Assembly (NCBI GenBank): GCA_963544615.1
Contig: CAUUGB010000018.1
Span: 1-18,326 of the forward strand
Length of the DNA stretch: 18,326 nucleotides
Direction of reading: 5' to 3'
Source of the DNA: CAUUGB01 sp963544615
GTDB taxonomy: Bacteria; Patescibacteriota; Microgenomatia; UBA1400; PJMF01
The position numbers and the translations under genes are program-made. Below are positions 7,827 to 13,944 of the stretch, piece by piece. The notes below the pieces were generated by a model. The model worked only from the letters and a program-made list of their open reading frames with translations, was not told where the DNA came from and did not search any database. Each line of letters begins with the position of its first letter. Positions within the stretch are counted from its first letter, which is position 1.

Positions 7827-8576
7827 CTATTTATAGGCGTGCTGAATATAAGTGCGATACCAAATTACCAAAGTGTCTAAAAAAATATCCCAAATAGCTC
7901 GTGGCTTAATCGCACTACTAAATAAATCTGGTGAATAGGTTAAATTAATGGGAGCTTCAAAAATTCTTTGATAACCGCAATGCTTGGCTACCACCAGCAT
8001 TTCTAAATCACCACAAAATTTGTTTTCTTTGAGTTTGGGTAAAATTTTACCCAAAACATCTTTGCGGAAAACTTTAATCCCAGCTTGAGTATCTTTAACT
8101 TTTAAGTTAAAAAGTAGCCGGACTAAGTAATAGTAACCATAAGAGAGAATTTTGCGCTTGAGTGGATAGATAACTTTAGAAGCAGGATGTCTTTTGGAAC
8201 CGACAATAATATCAGCTTGATACCACTCCAAATGTTCCAAGAGCATAGAAATACCATTGGGATCAATTTCCATGCCGGCGTCAATAAACATCACTATTTC
8301 TCCCTGTGATTTACTCATACCTAAGCGAATAGCATAAAATTTACCTCGATTGTGTTCATACTGAAAACACTTCACTTTTTTAAGGGCAGCTTTCTTAATA
8401 GTTTGGGCAGTTTTATCGGCATTACCATCAACTACTACGATGACTTCATAATCATAGCGAATGTTTACTAGTACTTGAAGTAGCTGCTTGAGGTTGCGGA
8501 CAATGCTTTGTTGCTGTTTGTAAGCAGGAACAATGAGAGAAACAGTTTTTCTCCTGGGGGGGGCTATAGTTGGCAT
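7827..8576 (-). CDS. Family 2 glycosyltransferase (polyprenyl-phosphate sugar transferase-like)
   Basis: A 249-residue GT-A-fold glycosyltransferase. The pattern VSLIVPAYKQ (12-21), the nucleotide-binding VVVDGNADKT (47-56), HNRGK (75-79), FIDAGMEID (98-105) where DAG takes the place of the usual DAD/DXD, GSKRH (126-130), DTQAGIKVF (162-170) and DLEM (190-193) match dolichol/undecaprenyl-phosphate mannosyl- or glucosyltransferase-like GT2 enzymes. No C-terminal membrane helices follow, so it would be a peripheral cytoplasmic enzyme making a lipid-linked sugar donor or extending a lipid-linked glycan. Its ATG at 8576 lies 9 bases after a TAGAAT box. It heads a minus-strand cluster with a flippase and a C39-like peptidase and is divergent from a large membrane protein gene that may use the lipid-linked sugar. 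Sugar specificity is not predictable. Confidence 0.88.
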   Translation of the reverse strand: MPTIAPPRRKTVSLIVPAYKQQQSIVRNLKQLLQVLVNIRYDYEVIVVVDGNADKTAQTIKKAALKKVKCFQYEHNRGKFYAIRLGMSKSQGEIVMFIDAGMEIDPNGISMLLEHLEWYQADIIVGSKRHPASKVIYPLKRKILSYGYYYLVRLLFNLKVKDTQAGIKVFRKDVLGKILPKLKENKFCGDLEMLVVAKHCGYQRIFEAPINLTYSPDLFSSAIKPRAIWDIFLDTLVIWYRTYIQHAYK

Positions 8577-8585
8577 GACTTGTTT

Positions 8586-8591
8586 ATTCTA
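8586..8591 (-). promoter_or_regulatory. -10 box of the GT2 gene
   Basis: Minus-strand TAGAAT (8591 to 8586) is 9 bases before the ATG at 8576, so the mRNA leader would be a few bases at most. It shares the 70-base intergenic space with the divergent promoter at 8627-8635. No clear -35 box. Confidence 0.45.
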
Positions 8592-8626
8592 ACATAAGTC
8601 TGGACTGGAGTTTGGCAGCCTTGCTT

Positions 8627-8635
8627 TGGTACAAT
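8627..8635 (+). promoter_or_regulatory. Extended -10 promoter of the large membrane protein gene
   Basis: TGG followed by TACAAT (8630-8635) forms an extended -10 box 11 bases before the ATG at 8647. Because the -10 box lies inside the longer frame that begins with TTG at 8626, that upstream start is not credible. Confidence 0.55.
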
Positions 8636-8646
8636 ATACGGCAGTT

Positions 8647-10572
8647 ATGTGGCACAGCTTGAGTATTAGAGTAAAAAAGTGGGTCAGTAAACTGTTTACA
8701 CCCTCAGCGGTGATGTGTTATTTGCTGGGAATTTTGCTGGGAGTTTTTTTCTTGCCCATTTTTAATGTTGATTTTATTGCTGATAATTTAGTACTTTTAG
8801 TAACTCCACCCTTAAGTTTAGCTGCGCAGTGGCGCGGTTTTGTGCAAGCGGTAGCTGCAGGACGAGTGCATTTGTCTGGGTTTCTTTTAACTTACTGGTT
8901 GCAATTGTTTTATCATTATCCCTTACTTCACCTGATGACTTTTTTGCAAGTGCTGCTTAATATGTGGTGTTGGTATAAGTTGGGTCAGCAATTAAAGTTG
9001 TCTATTTTAGCTTGGTTATCAGTGATATTTTTACCACTTTTTTTTCAGTTGCGCCTTTATCATGATCCATTTTTAGTTTATGCTGGTGAGTGGCAATTTT
9101 ATTTCACCCTTTTACTTTTTTCTTTAATCACTTGGGCAGCATATTTGCGCTCGCGTCGCCTTAGTTATGGTTTAATTAGCAGTTTAACATTTTTTTTCGC
9201 TGTTAATGCTCATGAAGCATATTTGTTTTTTCTGCCTCTTTATATACTAGTTTTTTATCGCCTGAAAGCTAAATGGTGGGGCAAGGAACATTACTTATTA
9301 GGGCTTAATTTGTTAAGTAGCCTAGCGGCTATTTTTGCTGCCCAAATTTGGCAATTTTTACTTTCTTTAGGTAAGCAAAACTATCTCTACGATGGTATTA
9401 GAGCAGAATTTGATTTTTTTAAGATAGCTAGAGCCTTCTTAATTCAATTAAGTGCTAGTTTGCCGTTGAATAATTTTTTTGGTCGCACTGGGAGAGAAGC
9501 AATTTCTTATTATCCCTATTTGTTTAAAGAACAGCTGGTGGTTTTTTTCTGTTCACTAGTTACTTTAGGAGTGCTGTTTTATTTGCTGGGTAAAATTGCC
9601 ACTCACAAATTGCTGGCGTTGAATAAACATACCCTGCTTTTTGCCTTACTGTTGGGGGTGTTGCTACTTTGTTTACCAGCTTTGCCAGTGGCTTTATCGG
9701 CTAAGTATCAGAATGATTTATATATGTTTGGGATGAAATCTGGCATTGGTTATATTTTGGTTTATCAACAATATTTTGGAGCCGCATTGATACTAGCAGC
9801 TTTATTTGCTGTCATTTATACCCACAAGAGCTATCGCTTTGCATTGGTAGTGACGACTGTTTTTTTAGGGAGTGTGGTTTTTTACTTGCAGTCAGTTGCT
9901 AATCAAGCGACAGTTAAACAATTACATAAGGCTTTTAGTGAACAGTCATGGATATTAAACCAAGCCAAGCAAAGTCAGTTGTGGCAGGGGTTGGCAACTA
10001 CTAAGCTTAATATTTACTCAATTCATCGTGATAGTAATTATTATTATGTGGATAATAATCGTTTTAATTATGCGCAAACAAAAAAAATTTTAGCTGATAA
10101 ATTTCTACTGCAAGGGTTTTGTTCGCGTGATTATTATTTGGCTAATCGGTTAGATGGCAAAACTGAGTTTGTGCAAGGGGAGTTGCCTTGTGAGCAATTG
10201 GCCACTTCCACTTATCCTAATTACTTTTTATACTACGATCAAATAGACGAGCATTCTGGCTATATTTTATGGGCAAAAATTGCCTATTTTCAAGACGGTT
10301 CACCAGTGGGCAAAAATTTTACAGTTTACTATTACTCTTCCCACTTAAATCACAATTGGCCCAGTGGTTTATTCCCGGTGTTATCGCGTCAATTATATGT
10401 GAGCTATCAGTTGCTTGCTGATAAAGCTAGTCAGTGGCAAAGCCAAACTGTAGTGCGCAACAGAGAGAACAATAGTTTTATTGCTAGTTTCAGTGACCAA
10501 CAAGATATCCTGCTCGATAGCATTGTGCCACAAATTATCCACAATGACCGCCCCAGTTTAGCCATTCCCTAA
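8647..10572 (+). CDS. Large multi-pass membrane protein, possibly GT-C-like glycosyltransferase
   Basis: A 641-residue protein. Roughly the first 415 residues hold about ten hydrophobic segments, and the rest is a polar, aromatic-rich domain that is probably on the outer face. An acidic pair follows the first helix (FNVDFIADN), and a conserved-looking NAHEAY sits in a later loop. This layout resembles GT-C-fold enzymes, which use polyprenyl-phosphate sugars and have an early acidic loop plus an exported C-terminal domain. I see no definitive family motif, so this is inference. It is divergent from a GT2 gene that could make a lipid-linked donor, which supports a glycan role. ATG at 8647 is preferred over TTG at 8626 because the promoter -10 box overlaps the latter. 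There is no Shine-Dalgarno site. An O-antigen-like polymerase or an unrelated membrane protein are alternatives. Confidence 0.7.
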   Translation: MWHSLSIRVKKWVSKLFTPSAVMCYLLGILLGVFFLPIFNVDFIADNLVLLVTPPLSLAAQWRGFVQAVAAGRVHLSGFLLTYWLQLFYHYPLLHLMTFLQVLLNMWCWYKLGQQLKLSILAWLSVIFLPLFFQLRLYHDPFLVYAGEWQFYFTLLLFSLITWAAYLRSRRLSYGLISSLTFFFAVNAHEAYLFFLPLYILVFYRLKAKWWGKEHYLLGLNLLSSLAAIFAAQIWQFLLSLGKQNYLYDGIRAEFDFFKIARAFLIQLSASLPLNNFFGRTGREAISYYPYLFKEQLVVFFCSLVTLGVLFYLLGKIATHKLLALNKHTLLFALLLGVLLLCLPALPVALSAKYQNDLYMFGMKSGIGYILVYQQYFGAALILAALFAVIYTHKSYRFALVVTTVFLGSVVFYLQSVANQATVKQLHKAFSEQSWILNQAKQSQLWQGLATTKLNIYSIHRDSNYYYVDNNRFNYAQTKKILADKFLLQGFCSRDYYLANRLDGKTEFVQGELPCEQLATSTYPNYFLYYDQIDEHSGYILWAKIAYFQDGSPVGKNFTVYYYSSHLNHNWPSGLFPVLSRQLYVSYQLLADKASQWQSQTVVRNRENNSFIASFSDQQDILLDSIVPQIIHNDRPSLAIP

Positions 10573-10590
10573 TTTTTATTCTCAAGGGAA

Positions 10591-10624
10591 TTTAAAAAGA
10601 AACTTGATGATTTTGGGTTTCTTT
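10591..10624 (-). terminator. Weak AT-rich hairpin at the end of the LemA gene
   Basis: Arms AAAGAAAC (10596-10603) and GTTTCTTT (10617-10624) pair perfectly across a 13-base loop. On the minus strand the hairpin overlaps the lemA stop codon and runs into a short T-rich stretch. The stem is AT-rich and the loop large, so terminator activity is uncertain. Confidence 0.3.
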
Positions 10625-11179
10625 GTCACTCACTTGCAAATGCTCTCCTTGTTCTGGAGTTTGCAGACCCTTTTCACTCTTAAAGCCAAACATCCTAGCA
10701 ATTAAATTAGAGGGAAAAACTTCCAGGAGTTCATTGTATTTAGCGGTTAAATCAATTAGCAGGCGCCGGGAATACATAATTTTATCTGCCGTGTCTTCTA
10801 ATTTATTCATCAATTCACTAAAATTTTGATTAGCTTGTAGTTGGGGGTTGCTTTCTAATACTACTTTCATGCCTGCCATCATGCCTTGTAGTGAGTTCAT
10901 TGCTGTCTCAATATTTTTGTGATTGGGTTTTTCTACAGCACTATTTATCCCAGCTCTGGCAGTAGCAATAGTTTGGTAAATTTCTTTCTCGTGACTGGCA
11001 GCTGCTTTAACGCTACTTTCTAGATTAGGTATGAGTGATGCTTGTCTTTTGAGTTGATTGCCAATTTCTTGAATGCTGGCTTTAAGGCGCACTTGCAGTT
11101 TTTTTAGGCTGTTATAGGTGAAGACTACATAAAAAAGTAGGAGTAAAACCACGCCGCCAATAACAATTCCTATAATCAT
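10592..11179 (-). CDS. lemA: LemA family protein
   Basis: A 195-residue LemA-family protein (Pfam PF04011). One N-terminal membrane helix (about 2-22) is followed directly by YNSLKKLQVRLKASIQEI and then LKRQASLIPNLESSVK (about 43-58) and HEKEIYQTIATARAG, the classic LemA pattern of long helices. LemA proteins are small membrane-anchored helical-bundle proteins of unclear function, often next to peptidases or TPM-domain proteins; no such partner is adjacent here. The ATG at 11179 lies 38 bases after a good promoter, so this is one of the few genes in the window with a real leader, although the purine-rich AGAAAGA upstream is a poor ribosome binding site. The gene is convergent with the large membrane protein gene, 19 bases apart. 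Confidence 0.93.
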   Translation of the reverse strand: MIIGIVIGGVVLLLLFYVVFTYNSLKKLQVRLKASIQEIGNQLKRQASLIPNLESSVKAAASHEKEIYQTIATARAGINSAVEKPNHKNIETAMNSLQGMMAGMKVVLESNPQLQANQNFSELMNKLEDTADKIMYSRRLLIDLTAKYNELLEVFPSNLIARMFGFKSEKGLQTPEQGEHLQVSDKETQNHQVSF

Positions 11180-11217
11180 AAAATCTTTCTAAAAATAATC
11201 ATGATAACCTTGGTCGA

Positions 11218-11245
11218 ATTGTAGCATATTCTAGCGAGAGCGCAA
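11218..11245 (-). promoter_or_regulatory. Promoter of lemA
   Basis: On the minus strand TTGCGC (11245 to 11240) is spaced 16 bases from TACAAT (11223 to 11218), which carries an extended TGC. It lies in the 66-base gap after the permease gene, so lemA can be transcribed independently, with a leader of about 30 bases. Confidence 0.65.
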
Positions 11246-12187
11246 TTAAAATGTGAGGATGTAAATGGCAGCGGTCATCACTACTGGCAGAGTCAGTAAA
11301 GATAGTAGCGTGCTAATCAAAACTAACTTAGCTGCTTCTTTTTTGTCACTGTGGTATTTTTCACTAAAAATTACCAGTGAAGTAGCAGTGGGTAAGGCTT
11401 GAATCATGGTGAACATTAAAATCATTGTCTCTGGAGCATGCAGGCAGTACAGGAGCAAAAAAGTGGTAGTAGGCATGAGTAAGAGTTGCAGCAAACAGGT
11501 GAAAAAAAGTTGCTTTTGCGATAATATTTCCCGCCAATTCTTAGTGAGGCTGAGCAAAAAACCAATAGCTAACAGTGATAAGGGAGTGGTGAGATTTTTG
11601 CCCGCAGTAATACTTAAGCGCAAAAATTCTGGCAATTGCCAAGAATAAATAAAACTCAATAGTCCCAAACAAATGGCAATAATATTGGGGTTAAGTAGCA
11701 GCAGGGCAATTTGCTTGAGGGTTACTTTTTTTTGTACCAAGTAAACTCCATAACTAAAAAGAGCCAAGTTAAAAGCCAGCATTAAGCCCGAATAATAAAT
11801 TAATGCTTGGTGATCACTGTTAAAAACGCTCACTACCAAGGGGTAACCTAAAAAGCTGGCATTGTTAAAAATATAGGCAAACTGATGAAGTTTGTGATTG
11901 GTACCCAAGCGGCGATGAGGAAAAATTACTGCTGCTAAAACTATGGCTACTATTAAAGTGGCTGCCCCAGCTAGAGCGGCAAAAAGAAACATTTGTAGCG
12001 AAGCAGGATGATAGTTTGGCGGAAAAGCGGCAAACAAAGCGCAAGGCATAGCTAAAAAAAGCAGCAAATTAGCTATTACTTGGTGGGCAGCTTGGTTAAT
12101 GAGGCGCAACTTACCAAAAAGAAAACCCACCCCAATCATGAGTAAAACGGCACCCAAGCTAGTATAAAAGGTTTCTAAATAAGCCAC
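11246..12187 (-). CDS. Auxin efflux carrier (AEC) family permease
   Basis: A 313-residue, highly hydrophobic protein with about ten membrane helices, matching the AEC/Mem_trans family (Pfam PF03547). Typical traits are the first-helix run AVLLMIGVGFLFGKLRLIN, the AIANLLLFLAMPC-like second helix (here VIANLLLFLAMPCALF), FLGYPLVVSVF in the middle, a TPLSLLAIGFLL segment, and ALPTATSLVIFSEKY near the end. Bacterial members export or import carboxylates such as malate or other small anions; the substrate cannot be told here. I chose GTG at 12187 because a perfect TATAAT stands 6 bases upstream of it. The longer frame from TTG at 12208 would place the promoter inside the coding region. No ribosome binding site is present. 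It is divergent from the dnaJ-like gene. Confidence 0.88.
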   Translation of the reverse strand: MAYLETFYTSLGAVLLMIGVGFLFGKLRLINQAAHQVIANLLLFLAMPCALFAAFPPNYHPASLQMFLFAALAGAATLIVAIVLAAVIFPHRRLGTNHKLHQFAYIFNNASFLGYPLVVSVFNSDHQALIYYSGLMLAFNLALFSYGVYLVQKKVTLKQIALLLLNPNIIAICLGLLSFIYSWQLPEFLRLSITAGKNLTTPLSLLAIGFLLSLTKNWREILSQKQLFFTCLLQLLLMPTTTFLLLYCLHAPETMILMFTMIQALPTATSLVIFSEKYHSDKKEAAKLVLISTLLSLLTLPVVMTAAIYILTF

Positions 12188-12193
12188 TTTTCC

Positions 12194-12199
12194 ATTATA
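12194..12199 (-). promoter_or_regulatory. -10 box of the AEC permease gene
   Basis: Minus-strand TATAAT (12199 to 12194) lies 6 bases before GTG at 12187, so the start codon would be at or near the first transcribed base. This geometry decided the start codon. The -35 region is poor. Confidence 0.6.
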
Positions 12200-12246
12200 T
12201 ACAGCCAATTGTGTTTTGACTACTTTGGTTTAATAGCAGACAAGTC

Positions 12247-12274
12247 TTGTATTTGCTAAAATTTGGTTTATAAT
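12247..12274 (+). promoter_or_regulatory. Promoter of the dnaJ-like gene
   Basis: TTGTAT (12247-12252) is spaced 16 bases from TATAAT (12269-12274). The ATG at 12286 is 11 bases after the -10 box, leaving about 4-5 bases of leader. No CIRCE-type heat-shock operator was seen. Confidence 0.6.
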
Positions 12275-12285
12275 AAAACTTTCGT

Positions 12286-13137
12286 ATGGCTAGCAAAACA
12301 GATTACTATCAAGTTTTAGGAGTGGATAAAAACGCGAGTGAAAGCGAGCTGAAAGCCGCTTATCGCAAGGCCGCACTGAAATATCACCCTGATCGCAATA
12401 AAACTGCCGGAGCTGAAGAAAAATTTAAGGAAATCAACGAAGCTTATCAAGTGCTTGCTGATAAAGAAAAGCGCGCTGCTTATGACCAATTTGGTCATGC
12501 TGCTTTTGACCCCGCTGCTGGTATGGGAGCTAATCCTTATGCTGGTGGTTATCAGCAAGGTCCTTTTACTTGGTCTTATACCAGCACTCAAAATCCTTTT
12601 TCTGGAGCAGATTTTACTGACCCTTTTGAAATTTTTAGTAGTTTTTTTGGGGGTGGCTTTGGCGGAGTACGTGGGACACAAAAAAGTTATTCACTAGATT
12701 TAACTTTTATGGAGGCAGCTTTGGGAGTGGAAAAAACTGTCACCATTAATGGTAAAAAGAAAACTATTAAAATTCCTGCTGGGGTGGACGATGGTACCAG
12801 AATTCGCTTTGACGATATTTTAATTACTTGTAATGTTGCCAATGATGATTATTTTCACCGCAAAGGCAGTGATTTATTTGTGGATATTGCCCTGCCACTA
12901 TCAGCTTTAATTTTGGGAGCGGTGGTTAAGGTGCGCACTCTGGAGGGAGAAATTAAAATGAAAGTGCGCGAAGGAACAGCTTCTCACACGATGATTAGAT
13001 TAAATCATGAAGGGCTAGCGCGAGTTAACTCCACTGGTAAAGGTGATTTATATGTCAAAATTATTGCCAAAATTCCCACCAAACTTAATCGCACGCAAAG
13101 AAAAATTGTGGAGCAACTTAGAGCTGAAGGTTTGTAA
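12286..13137 (+). CDS. dnaJ: DnaJ-like (Hsp40 type II, CbpA-like) co-chaperone
   Basis: A 283-residue J-domain co-chaperone of DnaK. The J domain spans about 5-69 with the essential HPD at 34-36 in KYHPDRNK. It is followed by a Gly/Phe-rich linker (about 70-130, with repeated GGY/FGGGFGG and DPF patches) and the C-terminal substrate-binding domain (about 133-280: SYSLDLTFMEAALGVEKTV, IPAGVDDGTRIRF, GDLYVKI). The CxxCxGxG zinc-finger repeats of type I DnaJ are absent, so it is a type II protein like CbpA, and shorter than canonical DnaJ (about 375). No dnaK or grpE gene is adjacent. Start at 12286 follows a TATAAT by 11 bases. The 3' end is convergent with the next gene, 13 bases apart. The class is certain, and the exact orthology to dnaJ or cbpA is not resolved. 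Confidence 0.93.
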   Translation: MASKTDYYQVLGVDKNASESELKAAYRKAALKYHPDRNKTAGAEEKFKEINEAYQVLADKEKRAAYDQFGHAAFDPAAGMGANPYAGGYQQGPFTWSYTSTQNPFSGADFTDPFEIFSSFFGGGFGGVRGTQKSYSLDLTFMEAALGVEKTVTINGKKKTIKIPAGVDDGTRIRFDDILITCNVANDDYFHRKGSDLFVDIALPLSALILGAVVKVRTLEGEIKMKVREGTASHTMIRLNHEGLARVNSTGKGDLYVKIIAKIPTKLNRTQRKIVEQLRAEGL

Positions 13138-13150
13138 GATTGGGACAAGC

Positions 13151-13828
13151 TTAGCCTAAATTTTGTGAATTTTGTTGTTGTTCTTGGTCACGCTCAGTGT
13201 AGGTAGGAGTGTTGGGATGAGCTTTATCACTTTGATGTTGGACTCTTTTTCTTTGGGCTTCTTTGCGATGATAGGCAGTAAAAAAGCTAATGGCGGAGAA
13301 AATCCCGCGATTAAAAATGCCTTTTTTTTCATCAGCAGCAAAAATTTCTACAGCATTGTCAATGCTAGCAGTTGCAGGAGCGTTGGCTAAGTGGTGAACT
13401 TGCTTTTGCGCCACTTGAATTTCTTCTCTAGCAGCAGCAATTTCTGCTTGTTCCCGGGCACGGTTTTCTTGGGTAATTTTTTCACTTAAAGCTTGATTGT
13501 AAGCGAGCTTTTCTCTTTGTTCATCTTGCACAGATGGTAGTGGAGCAATGGCTTCATTACTATTGTTGGGAGCGGTTTCACTCTTGCTGGTTGGTTGGGT
13601 ATCAGCGCTGGGATGAGTGGCGGTTTCACTCCTACTGACTGGTGGATTGTCAGCGCTAGGTTGCCAATTAAGTGCTGCTTCTTGGTCGAGGGGCAAATTA
13701 TTATCAAGGCTCTCTAAGTTATTCAAGCTAGGGTAATTGCTGGCTTCTGTTACTTGAGTGCTGTTACTAGCAGCACGCTCAATTGCGGTACTACTACTTG
13801 AGTTGCTGTTGCTATTAAAGTCTGCCAT
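13151..13828 (-). CDS. Low-complexity, coiled-coil hypothetical protein
   Basis: I do not recognise this 225-residue protein. Residues 1-100 are Ser/Asn/Thr/Pro-rich and probably disordered. They contain two adjacent 16-residue copies, PSADNPPVSRSETATH (57-72) and PSADTQPTSKSETAPN (73-88). Residues about 102-148 are Glu/Gln/Ala-rich and should form a coiled coil. A short hydrophobic stretch IFNRGIFSAISFFTAY (171-186) could be an amphipathic or membrane-binding helix, and the tail is basic then Gln-rich. There is no signal peptide. The ATG at 13828 is 7 bases after an extended -10 box, so a leaderless mRNA is expected. It is divergent from the 713-residue membrane protein gene, which also has a low-complexity linker, so a shared envelope-scaffold role is possible but unproven. 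The dedicated promoter supports a real gene. Confidence 0.7.
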   Translation of the reverse strand: MADFNSNSNSSSSTAIERAASNSTQVTEASNYPSLNNLESLDNNLPLDQEAALNWQPSADNPPVSRSETATHPSADTQPTSKSETAPNNSNEAIAPLPSVQDEQREKLAYNQALSEKITQENRAREQAEIAAAREEIQVAQKQVHHLANAPATASIDNAVEIFAADEKKGIFNRGIFSAISFFTAYHRKEAQRKRVQHQSDKAHPNTPTYTERDQEQQQNSQNLG

Positions 13829-13835
13829 GGAACCG

Positions 13836-13865
13836 ATTGTATCATATCACTGCCGGTGACATCAA
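13836..13865 (-). promoter_or_regulatory. Promoter of the coiled-coil protein gene
   Basis: On the minus strand TTGATG (13865 to 13860) lies 18 bases from TACAAT (13841 to 13836), which has an extended TGA. The start codon at 13828 is 7 bases downstream, the leaderless arrangement. Confidence 0.6.
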
Positions 13866-13886
13866 GAAAAAAAAGCCCTTAATTAG

Positions 13887-13915
13887 TTGCTTATTTAAAC
13901 AATTTTGACTATAAT
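13887..13915 (+). promoter_or_regulatory. Promoter of the LytR_C protein gene
   Basis: TTGCTT (13887-13892) and a perfect TATAAT (13910-13915) are exactly 17 bases apart. The ATG at 13945 is 29 bases downstream, giving a leader of about 22 bases with a weak AAGAG ribosome-binding-like site (13935-13939). It is one of the few leadered genes here. Confidence 0.7.
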
Positions 13916-13944
13916 TACTGGGTGTTAAATTAACAAGAGTTGCT

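Noticed and set aside
8626..8646. TTG start at 8626 for the large membrane protein
   Set aside because: The extended -10 box of its promoter (8627-8635) would be inside the coding region.
12316..12697. Open frames on both strands overlapping the dnaJ-like gene
   Set aside because: They lie fully inside a clear J-domain gene with HPD and DnaJ C-terminal motifs; they show no motif, promoter or ribosome site of their own.
13486..13707. Alternative minus-strand frame inside the coiled-coil protein gene
   Set aside because: It has no start signal and overlaps a frame with a dedicated promoter and a coherent repeat and coiled-coil pattern.
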